Below, in pieces: positions 49,827 to 58,807 of a stretch of DNA of 64,000 nt; positions within the stretch are counted from its first letter, which is position 1, and each line of letters begins with the position of its first letter. Origin of the DNA: Mitsuaria sp. WAJ17 (GTDB lineage: Bacteria > Pseudomonadota > Gammaproteobacteria > Burkholderiales > Burkholderiaceae_C); assembly GCF_014174515.1 (NCBI RefSeq), contig NZ_JACJUG010000012.1, positions 1 through 64,000 on the forward strand, read 5' to 3'. The position numbers and the translations under genes were made by a program. The notes beneath the pieces are model-generated. The model had not been told where the DNA came from and did no database searches. It saw nothing but the letters and a program-made list of their open reading frames with translations.

Positions 49827-51299
49827 ATGTTGCTGAGTCTTTCCATCTGGCTGCCCATCGTCAGCGGTCTCATCCTGCTGGCCCTGGGTCGCGACGACCA
49901 GGCCAAGACCGTGCGCTGGCTGGCCCTGGTGGCCGCCATCGCGAGCTTTGCCGTCACCCTCCCGCTCATCACCGGCTTCAAGGTCGATACGGCTGCCATG
50001 CAGTTCGTGGAGAACTTCTACTGGATCGAGCGCTTCAACATCCACTACCACCTCGGTGTGGATGGCATCTCCATGTGGTTCGTGCCCCTCACGGCCTTCA
50101 TCACCATCATCGTGGTGCTGGCTGCCTGGGAGGTGATCGAGAGCCGCGTCAACCAGTACATGGGCGCCTTCCTGGTGCTGTCCGGCCTGATGGTCGGCGT
50201 GTTCTCGGCGCTGGACGGCATGCTGTTCTACGTGTTCTTCGAGGCGACCCTGATCCCGATGTACATCATCATCGGCGTCTGGGGCGGCCCGCGTCGCGTG
50301 TATGCCGCCTTCAAGTTCTTCCTGTACACGCTGGCCGGCTCGCTGCTGATGCTGATCGCGCTGCTGTACCTGTACCTGAAGAGCGGTGGCAGCTTCGACA
50401 TCCAGACCTGGCACAAGCTGCCGCTGCCGCTGGACGCACAGACCCTGCTGTTCTTCGCCTTCTTCGCCGCCTTCTCGGTGAAGGTGCCGATGTGGCCGGT
50501 GCACACCTGGCTGCCGGACGCCCACGTGGAAGCGCCCACGGGCGGTTCCGTGGTGCTGGCCGCCATCATGCTGAAGCTGGGTGCCTACGGTTTCCTGCGC
50601 TTCTCCATGCCCATCGCGCCGGATGCAGCGCATGAGTACGCCTGGTTCATCATCGCGCTGTCCCTGATCGCCGTGGTCTACATCGGCCTCGTGGCCCTGG
50701 TTCAGAATGACATGAAGAAGCTGGTGGCCTACTCGTCCATCGCGCACATGGGCTTCGTGACCCTGGGCTTCTTCATCTTCAACGAGCTGGGCGTCTCCGG
50801 CGCCCTGGTGCAGATGATCTCGCACGGCTTCGTGTCGGGGGCGATGTTCCTGTCCATCGGCGTGCTCTACGACCGCGTGCATTCGCGTGAGATCTCGGCC
50901 TACGGCGGCGTGGTCAACACCATGCCCAAGTTCGCCGCCTTCGCCCTGCTGTTCGCCATGGCCAACTGCGGCCTGCCGGCCACCGGCGGCTTCGTGGGCG
51001 AGTGGATGGTCATCCTGGGCACGGTGAAGTACAGCTTCTGGCTGGGTGCCATCGCCGCAACGGCCCTGGTCTTCGGTGCGGCCTACACGCTGTGGATGTA
51101 CAAGCGCGTCTACTTCGGGGCCGTCACCAACGACAACGTGCGTGGCCTGACTGACATCAACGGCCGTGAATTCCTGATGCTGGCCGTGCTGGCCGTGGCG
51201 GTGCTGTGGATGGGCGTCTATCCCAAGCCCTTCACCGACGTGATGCATGCCTCGGTCACCGAGTTGCTGAAGCATGTGGCCATGTCCAAGCTGCAATAA
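49827..51299 (+). CDS. nuoM: NADH-quinone oxidoreductase subunit M
   Basis: A 490-residue antiporter-like proton-pumping subunit with about 14 helices. Marker stretches are YHLGVDGISMWFVPLTAF, VFFEATLIPMYIIIGVWG and VKVPMWPVHTWLPDAHVEAP. It follows nuoL by 21 bp. Confidence 0.96.
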   Translation: MLLSLSIWLPIVSGLILLALGRDDQAKTVRWLALVAAIASFAVTLPLITGFKVDTAAMQFVENFYWIERFNIHYHLGVDGISMWFVPLTAFITIIVVLAAWEVIESRVNQYMGAFLVLSGLMVGVFSALDGMLFYVFFEATLIPMYIIIGVWGGPRRVYAAFKFFLYTLAGSLLMLIALLYLYLKSGGSFDIQTWHKLPLPLDAQTLLFFAFFAAFSVKVPMWPVHTWLPDAHVEAPTGGSVVLAAIMLKLGAYGFLRFSMPIAPDAAHEYAWFIIALSLIAVVYIGLVALVQNDMKKLVAYSSIAHMGFVTLGFFIFNELGVSGALVQMISHGFVSGAMFLSIGVLYDRVHSREISAYGGVVNTMPKFAAFALLFAMANCGLPATGGFVGEWMVILGTVKYSFWLGAIAATALVFGAAYTLWMYKRVYFGAVTNDNVRGLTDINGREFLMLAVLAVAVLWMGVYPKPFTDVMHASVTELLKHVAMSKLQ

Positions 51300-51315
51300 A
51301 GAGGGCCGCTGAAAA

Positions 51316-52794
51316 ATGAATGACATGAACTGGAATGCGGTGACCCCGGAGATCCTGCTGCTGGGCCTGTCCTGCGTGGTGGCCCTGGTGGATCTCTTCG
51401 TCAAGGACGAGCGCCGCGCGCCCACCTACTGGCTGACCCAGCTGACGCTGGCCCTGGTGTCCCTGCTGCACTTCAACGCCTTCTACGGCGGCGCCGAAGT
51501 CTTCGCCATGCAGGGCATGGTGGTGGTGGACCCGCTGAGCCACCTGCTCTCGGCCGTGGCCGGCATCGCGGTGATGATCACCCTGGTCTATGCGCGGCCC
51601 TATGCGGCCCCGCGCGAGATGCTCAAGGGCGAGTTGTTCACGCTGAGCCTGCTGTCCTACCTGGGCGTGAGCATCATGGTCTCGGCCAACAACTTCCTGG
51701 TCGTGTACCTCGGCCTGGAGCTGATGAGCCTGTCCCTGTACGCCCTGGTGGCCCTGCGTCGTGACCATGCCGTCTCGACCGAGGCCGCGATGAAGTACTT
51801 CGTGCTGGGCGCCCTGGCCAGCGGCTTCCTGCTGTACGGCATGTCCATGATGTATGGCGCCACGGGTTCGCTGACGATCCCCACCGTGTACCAGGTGATC
51901 AGTAGCGGCGCGCCCAATCCTGGCGTGCTGGTCTTCGGCGTGGTCTTCGTCGTGGCTGGACTGGCCTTCAAGCTGGGGGCCGCCCCCTTCCACATGTGGG
52001 TGCCTGACGTCTACCAGGGCGCTCCCACGGCGGCCACGCTGCTGATCGGCGGCGCACCCAAGCTGGCAGCCTTTGGCATCACCATTCGCCTGCTGGTGGA
52101 CGGTATGCAGGGTCTGGCCGTGGACTGGCAGCAGATGCTGCTGGTGCTGGCCGTGGTCTCCCTGGTCATCGGCAACCTGGCCGCCATCGCCCAGAGCAAC
52201 CTCAAGCGCATGCTGGCCTACTCGACCATCGCGCAGATGGGCTTCATGCTGCTGGGCCTGGCCTCGGGCGTGGTCAACGGCAACACGCTGTCGGCCGCCA
52301 ATGCGTACAGCTCGGCCTTGTTCTACGTGATCACCTATGTGCTGACCACGCTGGGTACCTTCGGCCTGATCATGCTGATGGCCCGCCAGGGGCATGAGGC
52401 CGAGCAGATCGTGGACTTCGCCGGCCTGGCCAAGCGCAGCCCCTGGTATGCGCTGGTGATGACCATCTTCATGTTCTCGCTGGCCGGCATCCCGCCGACG
52501 GCAGGCTTCTACGCCAAGCTGGCCGTGCTGCAGGCCATGGTCGCCACCAATGACCCGCTGTACATCAAGCTGGCCATCGGCGCGGTGGTGCTGTCGCTGA
52601 TCGGCGCCTTCTACTACCTGCGCGTCATCAAGGTCATGTTCTTCGACGAGCCCTCCGAGCGCGGCGCCCTCAGCGCTCCGACGGATGCCCGTCTGGTCAT
52701 GTCGCTCAACGGCGTGGCGGTGGTGCTCTTCGGCCTGATGCCGGACGGCCTGCTGACGATGTGCGCTGTCGCTGTCAAGACGCTGGCCAACTGA
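51316..52794 (+). CDS. nuoN: NADH-quinone oxidoreductase subunit N
   Basis: A 492-residue antiporter-like proton-pumping subunit. Marker stretches are VVYLGLELMSLSLYALVAL, LGAAPFHMWVPDVYQGAPT and LKRMLAYSTIAQMGFMLLG. It is the last complex I gene; the DUF2818 gene starts 6 bp after its stop. Confidence 0.96.
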   Translation: MNDMNWNAVTPEILLLGLSCVVALVDLFVKDERRAPTYWLTQLTLALVSLLHFNAFYGGAEVFAMQGMVVVDPLSHLLSAVAGIAVMITLVYARPYAAPREMLKGELFTLSLLSYLGVSIMVSANNFLVVYLGLELMSLSLYALVALRRDHAVSTEAAMKYFVLGALASGFLLYGMSMMYGATGSLTIPTVYQVISSGAPNPGVLVFGVVFVVAGLAFKLGAAPFHMWVPDVYQGAPTAATLLIGGAPKLAAFGITIRLLVDGMQGLAVDWQQMLLVLAVVSLVIGNLAAIAQSNLKRMLAYSTIAQMGFMLLGLASGVVNGNTLSAANAYSSALFYVITYVLTTLGTFGLIMLMARQGHEAEQIVDFAGLAKRSPWYALVMTIFMFSLAGIPPTAGFYAKLAVLQAMVATNDPLYIKLAIGAVVLSLIGAFYYLRVIKVMFFDEPSERGALSAPTDARLVMSLNGVAVVLFGLMPDGLLTMCAVAVKTLAN

Positions 52795-52800
52795 TCAAAC

Positions 52801-53109
52801 GTGAACCCCTCTGCCGCCGCCTGGCTGGTGCTGCTGGTCGCCATCCTGGCGGCCAATGCGCCCTTCCTCAGCCAGCGAATTCTGCTCGTGGGGCGCCGCG
52901 ACCCGATGAAGTCGGGCTGGTGGCGCCTGCTGGAGCTGCTGGTAATGGCCCTGCTGACGCTGGGGCTGGGCATGGGACTGGAAGCGCGCATGGGGCAGCG
53001 CCAGCCGCAGGGCTGGGAGTTCTACGCGGCCGCGGCCTGCCTTTTCCTCACGCTGGCCTTTCCGGGCTTCGTCTGGCGCTACCTGAAGAAGCACCGTGAG
53101 CAAGCCTGA
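52801..53109 (+). CDS. DUF2818 family membrane protein
   Basis: A 102-residue protein with three hydrophobic segments (about 7-25, 45-62 and 73-92) joined by basic loops (QRILLVGRRDPMKSGWWRLLE). It matches the DUF2818 family of Burkholderiales, whose place right after nuoN suggests work with complex I, for example in assembly; no function is established. It begins at a GTG 6 bp after the nuoN stop and overlaps the NUDIX gene by 14 bp, so all three are likely co-translated. Confidence 0.85.
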   Translation: MNPSAAAWLVLLVAILAANAPFLSQRILLVGRRDPMKSGWWRLLELLVMALLTLGLGMGLEARMGQRQPQGWEFYAAAACLFLTLAFPGFVWRYLKKHREQA

Positions 53110-53716
53110 GCAGCTCCGCACGGCCACGGCAGGCGCAGACCCCGACGCCGGCCTGAGGGAAGACCGCCTGGAGGGTCGCGAGGTCTATCAGGGCGGCTTC
53201 CTGAAGGTGCAGCGCGACGTGGTGCGACTGCCCGATGGCCGCGAGGCCGTCCGCGAATACATCCGACACCCGGGCGCCGTGATGGTCGTTCCGCTGCTGG
53301 ACGACGACCGCTTGCTGTTGGAGCGCCAGTACCGCTATCCCATGGGCCGGGTGATGGTGGAGTTCCCCGCCGGCAAGCTGGACCCGCAGGAGAGCCCGCT
53401 GGCCTGCGCCATCCGTGAGCTGCGCGAGGAAACCGGCTACCGCGCCGGAGAATGGGCCTACGCTGGCGTGCTGCACAACGCCATTGCGTACTCCGACGAA
53501 GGCATCCACATCTTCTTCGCCCGTGGCCTGGTGGCCGGACGCGCCGAACTGGATGCCGGCGAGTTCGTCGAATGCCTCAGCATGACGGTGGATGCGCTGG
53601 ACCAAGCCGGCCGCCAGGGCGAGGTCACCGACGCCAAGACGCTCATCGGCCTGCTGTGGCTGCAGCGTTGGCGCCAGGGAGCCTGGTCGCTGGACTGGCA
53701 ACCGGCCCCCACCTGA
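53096..53716 (+). CDS. NUDIX hydrolase, ADP-ribose pyrophosphatase-like
   Basis: A 206-residue NUDIX enzyme. The NUDIX box is clear: G-x5-E-x7-R-E-L-R-E-E-T-G from GKLDPQES through IRELREETGY, and the preceding RQYRYPMGRVMVEFPAG is typical of ADP-ribose/NADH-type members. It would hydrolyse ADP-ribose or a related nucleotide sugar. Linked after nuo genes, it may help clear NAD breakdown products; this is inference. Starts at a GTG inside the DUF2818 gene. Confidence 0.92.
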   Translation: MSKPEQLRTATAGADPDAGLREDRLEGREVYQGGFLKVQRDVVRLPDGREAVREYIRHPGAVMVVPLLDDDRLLLERQYRYPMGRVMVEFPAGKLDPQESPLACAIRELREETGYRAGEWAYAGVLHNAIAYSDEGIHIFFARGLVAGRAELDAGEFVECLSMTVDALDQAGRQGEVTDAKTLIGLLWLQRWRQGAWSLDWQPAPT

Positions 53717-53731
53717 ACAGGAAGCTGCCCC

Positions 53732-54244
53732 ATGGTGGTGCTGAACCTGGCCTGCGAGTCCAGCCATGCCTTCGAAGGCTGGTTCGCTTCCTCCGATGAT
53801 TGCCGGGACCAGCAGGCGCGCGGCCTGCTCAGCTGCCCGGTGTGTGGCTCATCGCGCGTCGAGCGTCGGCCTTCTGCGCCTCGTCTTAATGTGGCCCATC
53901 TTCGCGCCGGCAAGACCGCAGTGCCGATCCAGCCTGATGCGGCCAGCCCCCCAGAGGGCATGGTTGCAGGCGGCGTTGCGGACGGGGCAGGGCAGGCAGC
54001 AGTGGGCGAGGCAGGCGAGGCTCTGCAGTCGCTGTGGATGGCCGTCTCGCGCGAGCTGGCCCGCCACAGCGAGGACGTCGGTGAGCGTTTCGCCGAGGAA
54101 GCGCGGCGCATCCACTACGGCGATGCCGAGGAGCGTGCGATCCGCGGACGCAGCCAGCCCGAGGAAGTGCGGGCGCTGATGGAAGAGGGTATCGAGCTGC
54201 TGCCCCTGCTGTTGCCCAAGGGCGGGGACGGCGAACTCCACTGA
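53732..54244 (+). CDS. DUF1178 family protein
   Basis: A 170-residue protein. It starts MVVLNLACESSHAFEGWFAS and has a C-x-x-C pair (LLSCPVCGSSRVERRPS), a small zinc-ribbon-like motif typical of DUF1178, then an Ala/Gly-rich linker and a helical end with RIHYGDAEERAIRG. Function unknown. Last gene of the nuo-associated cluster, 15 bp after the NUDIX gene. Confidence 0.9.
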   Translation: MVVLNLACESSHAFEGWFASSDDCRDQQARGLLSCPVCGSSRVERRPSAPRLNVAHLRAGKTAVPIQPDAASPPEGMVAGGVADGAGQAAVGEAGEALQSLWMAVSRELARHSEDVGERFAEEARRIHYGDAEERAIRGRSQPEEVRALMEEGIELLPLLLPKGGDGELH

Positions 54245-54418
54245 GCGCGCGGGCTCGCGGCCTGGCCTCCCGCCGGGCGCCCATCCCTGCCGGCCAGGCG
54301 TCCCGGCGTGCCATCCGTCGCAGGGCCGCGACGGCATGTCCCTTCTTCCTGCACCATGACCAGCGGATGTAGCCCGTGCCGGGCCTATGCTCCGGCGATT
54401 GATCTCCCGCAAGCCATC

Positions 54419-55582
54419 ATGAACAAGAAGCAACGCATTGTCTCGTCCGGCCATGGTCTGGCCCTGCTGGTCCTTTCTGCTGCCCTCCTGAGTGCCTGTG
54501 GCAAGGGCTCCAAGCCTGAAGCAGCCGACGCGGGCTCCGTGACGCCGCTGCTGCTCGCCAAGGAGGATGTGCGCGACCTGAGCCTCAGCGAGCAGGCCTC
54601 CGGGCCCGTCATCACCGGTTCCATCCAGCCCGAGCGCCGGGCCGATCTGCGTGCCGAGGTCTCCGCCGTGGTGCTGCAGGTGCTGAAGGACAACGGTGAG
54701 GCCGTGCGCAAGGGCGATCTGCTGGTCCGCCTGGACGAGACCGCCATCCGCGACAGCCTCACTTCCGCTGAGGAAGCCGCCCGCGCCTCCGCCCAGAGCT
54801 TCGAGCAGGCGGAGCGCCAGCTGCAGCGACAGAAGACCCTGCAGTCCCAGGGCATGACCTCCATGCAGGGCCTGGAGGATGCCGAGATGCGCCGCAACAA
54901 CGCGCAGAGCGACCTGGTCGCCGCCAAAGCCCGCGTGGTCACGGCACGCCAGCAGCTGCAGCGCACCGAGGTCCGCGCCCCCTTCGATGGCGTGGTCAGC
55001 GACCGCAAGGTCTCGCCGGGCGACACCGCCCAGCTGGGCAAGGAGCTGGTCAAGGTCATCGACCCGCGCAGCCTGCGCTTTGAGGGCCTGGTCTCCGCCG
55101 ACAAGCTGGCCGAGCTCAAGGTGGGGCAGGGCGTGCATTTCCGCGTGAACGGCTACGGCAGCAAGCAGTTCCAGGGCAAGATCAAGCGCATCGACGTCGC
55201 CGCCAATGCCACGACCCGCCAGGTCGAGGTGCTGGTGGACCTGGGCGAGGGCGAGAAGCCCCAGGCGGCCGGCCTCTACGCCGAGGGCAATGTGGAGGCC
55301 CGCTCTACCGAGGCGCTGATGCTGGAGGAGTCCTCCATCGTGCGCGCCGGGGACCAGGCCCATGCCTGGCGGGTGAAGGACGGCAAGCTGACCAAGGTCG
55401 CCCTGAAGCTGGGCGAGCGGGACACCCGCACCGGTCAGATCGCCGTGCTGGCCGGCCTCAGCAAGGGCGACAAGGTCCTGCGCAAGCCCAGCACCACCCT
55501 CAAGGACGGCCAGGCCGCCGAATTCGCCAAGGCTCCGGCATCGCCCGCGGCCTCGGCTTCTGCCGGCGTGGCTGGAGGCTGA
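54419..55582 (+). CDS. RND efflux periplasmic adaptor lipoprotein
   Basis: A 387-residue membrane-fusion protein. A lipoprotein signal peptide ends at the lipobox LLSAC (Cys about 27). Beta-barrel/lipoyl halves (VSAVVLQVLKDNGEAVRKGDLL; RTEVRAPFDGVVSDRKVSPGD) surround an alpha-helical hairpin (about 120-185). ATG at 54419 is chosen because it gives the signal peptide. It is followed after 3 bp by the pump gene. Confidence 0.92.
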   Translation: MNKKQRIVSSGHGLALLVLSAALLSACGKGSKPEAADAGSVTPLLLAKEDVRDLSLSEQASGPVITGSIQPERRADLRAEVSAVVLQVLKDNGEAVRKGDLLVRLDETAIRDSLTSAEEAARASAQSFEQAERQLQRQKTLQSQGMTSMQGLEDAEMRRNNAQSDLVAAKARVVTARQQLQRTEVRAPFDGVVSDRKVSPGDTAQLGKELVKVIDPRSLRFEGLVSADKLAELKVGQGVHFRVNGYGSKQFQGKIKRIDVAANATTRQVEVLVDLGEGEKPQAAGLYAEGNVEARSTEALMLEESSIVRAGDQAHAWRVKDGKLTKVALKLGERDTRTGQIAVLAGLSKGDKVLRKPSTTLKDGQAAEFAKAPASPAASASAGVAGG

Positions 55583-55585
55583 TCC

Positions 55586-58500
55586 ATGTTCCTTTCCAAC
55601 TTCAGCATCAAGAAGCCGATCGCGACCATCGTCGTGATCATCTCCCTGATGGCCCTGGGCCTGATGGCGCTGAACAAGCTGCGCGTCAACTCCATCCCCG
55701 ACGTGCAGGAGCCCATGCTCTTCCTGAGCATCGCCTATCCGGGCGCCTCGCCGGACACGGTGGAGCGCGAGGTGGTCAACCGCATCGAGAAGTCCCTGCA
55801 GGGCCTCTCCGGGGTGCGCAAGGTCTACTCGACCTCGCGCGAGGGTGCGGCCGAGTTCCAGTTGATCTTCAACTTCAGCAAGAACCTGATCGAGGCCGCG
55901 GATGACGTGCGCAACGCCATCGCCACCGTGCGCTACAAGCTGCCGGTGGAGATGCGCGAGCCCGTGCTGCAGCGCTTCGACGTTTCAGCCCAGCCGGTGA
56001 TGCAGGTCTCGCTCTCGTCCACCACACAGAGCCATGCCGAGATCAGCCACATCGCCGAGGACCAGCTGGCCGACAAGTTCCGCGCCATCAATGGCGTGGC
56101 CACGGTCAACGTCAACGGCGCCCTGCATCGTGAGCTGAGCGTGCTGCTGCGCGCGGAGAAGCTGCGCGAGTTCAATGTTTCGGTGACCGACGTCGTCGCT
56201 GCTCTGCGTGCCCAGAACATTTCGGTGCCTGTGGGCAAGGTGCGCGGCGCCATGGAGGACCAGAGCATCCGCCTGCAGGGCCGCATCGAGCGCCCGGCCG
56301 ATTTCCAGCAAGTGGTGGTCAAGCGCAATGGCGACGAGTCCATCCGCCTGGGCCAGCTGGCGCAGATCGAGGACGGCTTCGCCGAGCTGTCCAGCTTCAG
56401 CGTGCGCAATGGCCACCCCAATGTGGGCATCGCGGTGACGCGCTCGCGCGATTCCTCCACCGTGACCGTGGCCAAGGAGGTGCGCAAGCTGGTCGACCAG
56501 ATCGCCCCGACCCTGCCCAAGGGCACCACGCTGGAGGTCACGCGGGACGAGGGCAAAGAGTCGCAGGAGAACCTCAACAACGTGATCCACGCCCTGGTGT
56601 TCGGCGCGGGCCTGACCATTGCGGTGGTCTACGTCTTCCTGAATTCCTGGCGCTCGACCTTGATCACGGCGCTGAGCCTGCCCACCTCGGTGATCGCGGC
56701 CTTCATCGCCGTGTGGCTGTGCGGCTTCACGCTGAACTTCATGAGCCTGCTGGGCCTGTCGCTGGCCATCGGCGTGCTGATCGACGATGCCATCGTGGTG
56801 CGCGAGAACATCGTGCGCCACATGGAGCGCGGCTCGGACCGCCGCACGGCGGCCCTCAACGGCACAGCCGAGATCGGGATGGCCGTCGCGGCCACCACCT
56901 TCTCCATTGTGGCCGTGTTCATCCCTGTGGGCTTCATGCCCGGCGTGTCGGGAGAGTGGTTCCGGCCCTTCGGCCTGACCGTCGTGGCCTCGGTGCTGGT
57001 GAGCCTGCTGATCTCCTTCACGCTGGACCCCATGCTGTCGGCCTTCTGGGGGGATCCACCCCATGCCCACGACGCACCGCGCCGTGGCCTGGGCCGCGTG
57101 CTGGAGCGCTTCAACAAGTGGTTCGACCACCAGTCCGACCGCTACGGCCAGGTCATCGCCTGGGCCCTGCATCACCGCCGCTGGATGGCCGCCTTCGCGG
57201 TGGGCAGCCTGATCGGCGCCATCGTGCTGGCCGCCAAGTTCCTGGGCACGACCTTCCTGCCGTCCTCCGACGCCGGCATGCTGATGGTCAATGTGCGCAC
57301 GCCGGCCAGCAGCAATCTGGAGTACGCCAAGCTCAAGCTGGAGGCTGCGGCCAGCCTGGCCCGCACCATCCCCGAGACCGTGGCCACCAACAGCCGCGTG
57401 ACCGTGAGCGGCGGCACCATCTACGTGGACCTGGGCAAGGCCAAGAACCGCAAGCGCTCCGCCGAGGAGATCGCCGTCGATCTGCGCGGCAAGATCTCGC
57501 GCCTGGTCGGCGCCGAGTACACGGTGCAGTCCAACCTCAACAACGGCGGCCAGAAGCCGGTGCAGATCCAGTTCTACGGCACGGACGCCCGCCGCCTGCT
57601 GGACATCAGCAATGACTTCATCGCCAAGCTGCGCGAGGTCAAGGGCGCGGTGGACGTGGGCCTTTCCGAGCAGGCTCCGCAGGACGAGCTGCAGATCGAG
57701 CTCAACCGTGGCCTGGCCAACTCGCTGGGTATCTCGGTGGGCGATGCCGCGCAGGCGCTGCGCGTGGCCTTTGCCGGCGTCGAGGTCGGCGACTGGGTCG
57801 ACCCCACCGGCGAGACCCGTGACGTGGCCGTGCGCCTGCACCCGCAGGACCGCGTGGACCTCAGCAATATCGAGCGCCTGCCCGTGGCCGTCACCGGCAC
57901 CAGCCGCATGGTGCCGCTGGAGCAGATCGCCAGCATCCGCATGGGTCGGGGCCCGGCCCAGATCGAGCATGCCAATGGCAAGCGCACGATCACCGTCTCG
58001 GCCAATGCTCATGACCGTTCGCCGGGCGAGGTCACGCAGGACGCGCTGAAGATCGCCAAGGCCATCGACTTCCCGCCGGGCTTCGGCCTGGAGCTGGGCG
58101 GTGATTCGGAGACGCAAGCCGAGGTCTTCGGTGCCATGTTCATCGCCCTGATCAGCGGTGTGGGGCTGATGTACCTGATCCTCGTGATGCAGATGGGGTC
58201 CTTCACCGCGCCGCTGGGCGTGATGCTGTCCCTGCCGCTGTCACTGATCGGTGTGGTGGTCGCCTTGCTGCTCACCAATGGCACGCTGAACCTGATGAGC
58301 TTCATCGGCATCATCATGCTCATGGGCTTGGTGGCCAAGAACGCCATCCTGCTGCTGGACGCCGCGCGCCAGGAGGAGGCCGAAGGCATGGACCGCGAGG
58401 AGGCCCTGATGCATGCGGGCCGCAAGCGCCTGCGGCCCATCCTGATGACCACCTTCGCCCTGATCGCCGGCATGCTGCCGGTGGCCATCGGCGTGGGCGA

Positions 58501-58807
58501 CGGCGGCGAGTTCTACCGCCCCATGGCCGTGGCCATCATTGGCGGCACCATTACCTCGACGCTGCTGACGCTGCTGGTGGTGCCGAGTTTCTATGACAGC
58601 ATCGAGATCACCAAGGTCAGTCTGATCGAACGCTTTCCCCTGCGGCGTGCGCGCTGGAGCATGGTGGGCGCGATTCTTTTGACGCTGGGCGAGGTGCTCG
58701 TCATGATCGTCGCCTTCCTGACGCTGACGATCTTCGTCTACTGGGGCCTGTTGGGACTCTGGCGCAAGTTCCGCTCGCCAGGCTTGCCGGCAGGCAGCGC
58801 GGCCTAA
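55586..58807 (+). CDS. RND family efflux pump permease
   Basis: A 1073-residue proton-driven exporter of the HAE1/AcrB type: twelve membrane helices with two large periplasmic loops. The proton-relay aspartates are in helix 4 (AIGVLIDDAIVVRENIV). The N-terminus FLSNFSIKKPIATIVVII and the last helices are standard. Substrate unknown, and no outer-membrane TolC-type gene follows. Its final bases overlap the FAD oxidase gene on the other strand by 4 bp. Confidence 0.94.
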   Translation: MFLSNFSIKKPIATIVVIISLMALGLMALNKLRVNSIPDVQEPMLFLSIAYPGASPDTVEREVVNRIEKSLQGLSGVRKVYSTSREGAAEFQLIFNFSKNLIEAADDVRNAIATVRYKLPVEMREPVLQRFDVSAQPVMQVSLSSTTQSHAEISHIAEDQLADKFRAINGVATVNVNGALHRELSVLLRAEKLREFNVSVTDVVAALRAQNISVPVGKVRGAMEDQSIRLQGRIERPADFQQVVVKRNGDESIRLGQLAQIEDGFAELSSFSVRNGHPNVGIAVTRSRDSSTVTVAKEVRKLVDQIAPTLPKGTTLEVTRDEGKESQENLNNVIHALVFGAGLTIAVVYVFLNSWRSTLITALSLPTSVIAAFIAVWLCGFTLNFMSLLGLSLAIGVLIDDAIVVRENIVRHMERGSDRRTAALNGTAEIGMAVAATTFSIVAVFIPVGFMPGVSGEWFRPFGLTVVASVLVSLLISFTLDPMLSAFWGDPPHAHDAPRRGLGRVLERFNKWFDHQSDRYGQVIAWALHHRRWMAAFAVGSLIGAIVLAAKFLGTTFLPSSDAGMLMVNVRTPASSNLEYAKLKLEAAASLARTIPETVATNSRVTVSGGTIYVDLGKAKNRKRSAEEIAVDLRGKISRLVGAEYTVQSNLNNGGQKPVQIQFYGTDARRLLDISNDFIAKLREVKGAVDVGLSEQAPQDELQIELNRGLANSLGISVGDAAQALRVAFAGVEVGDWVDPTGETRDVAVRLHPQDRVDLSNIERLPVAVTGTSRMVPLEQIASIRMGRGPAQIEHANGKRTITVSANAHDRSPGEVTQDALKIAKAIDFPPGFGLELGGDSETQAEVFGAMFIALISGVGLMYLILVMQMGSFTAPLGVMLSLPLSLIGVVVALLLTNGTLNLMSFIGIIMLMGLVAKNAILLLDAARQEEAEGMDREEALMHAGRKRLRPILMTTFALIAGMLPVAIGVGDGGEFYRPMAVAIIGGTITSTLLTLLVVPSFYDSIEITKVSLIERFPLRRARWSMVGAILLTLGEVLVMIVAFLTLTIFVYWGLLGLWRKFRSPGLPAGSAA

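Noticed and set aside
47586-51425. Open frame of about 1280 codons antisense to nuoK-nuoN
   Set aside because: The His/Gln/Asp/Glu-rich translation is the mirror of membrane-protein codons (Met, Leu, Val, Phe). No ribosome site or motif; complex I subunits on the other strand are certain.
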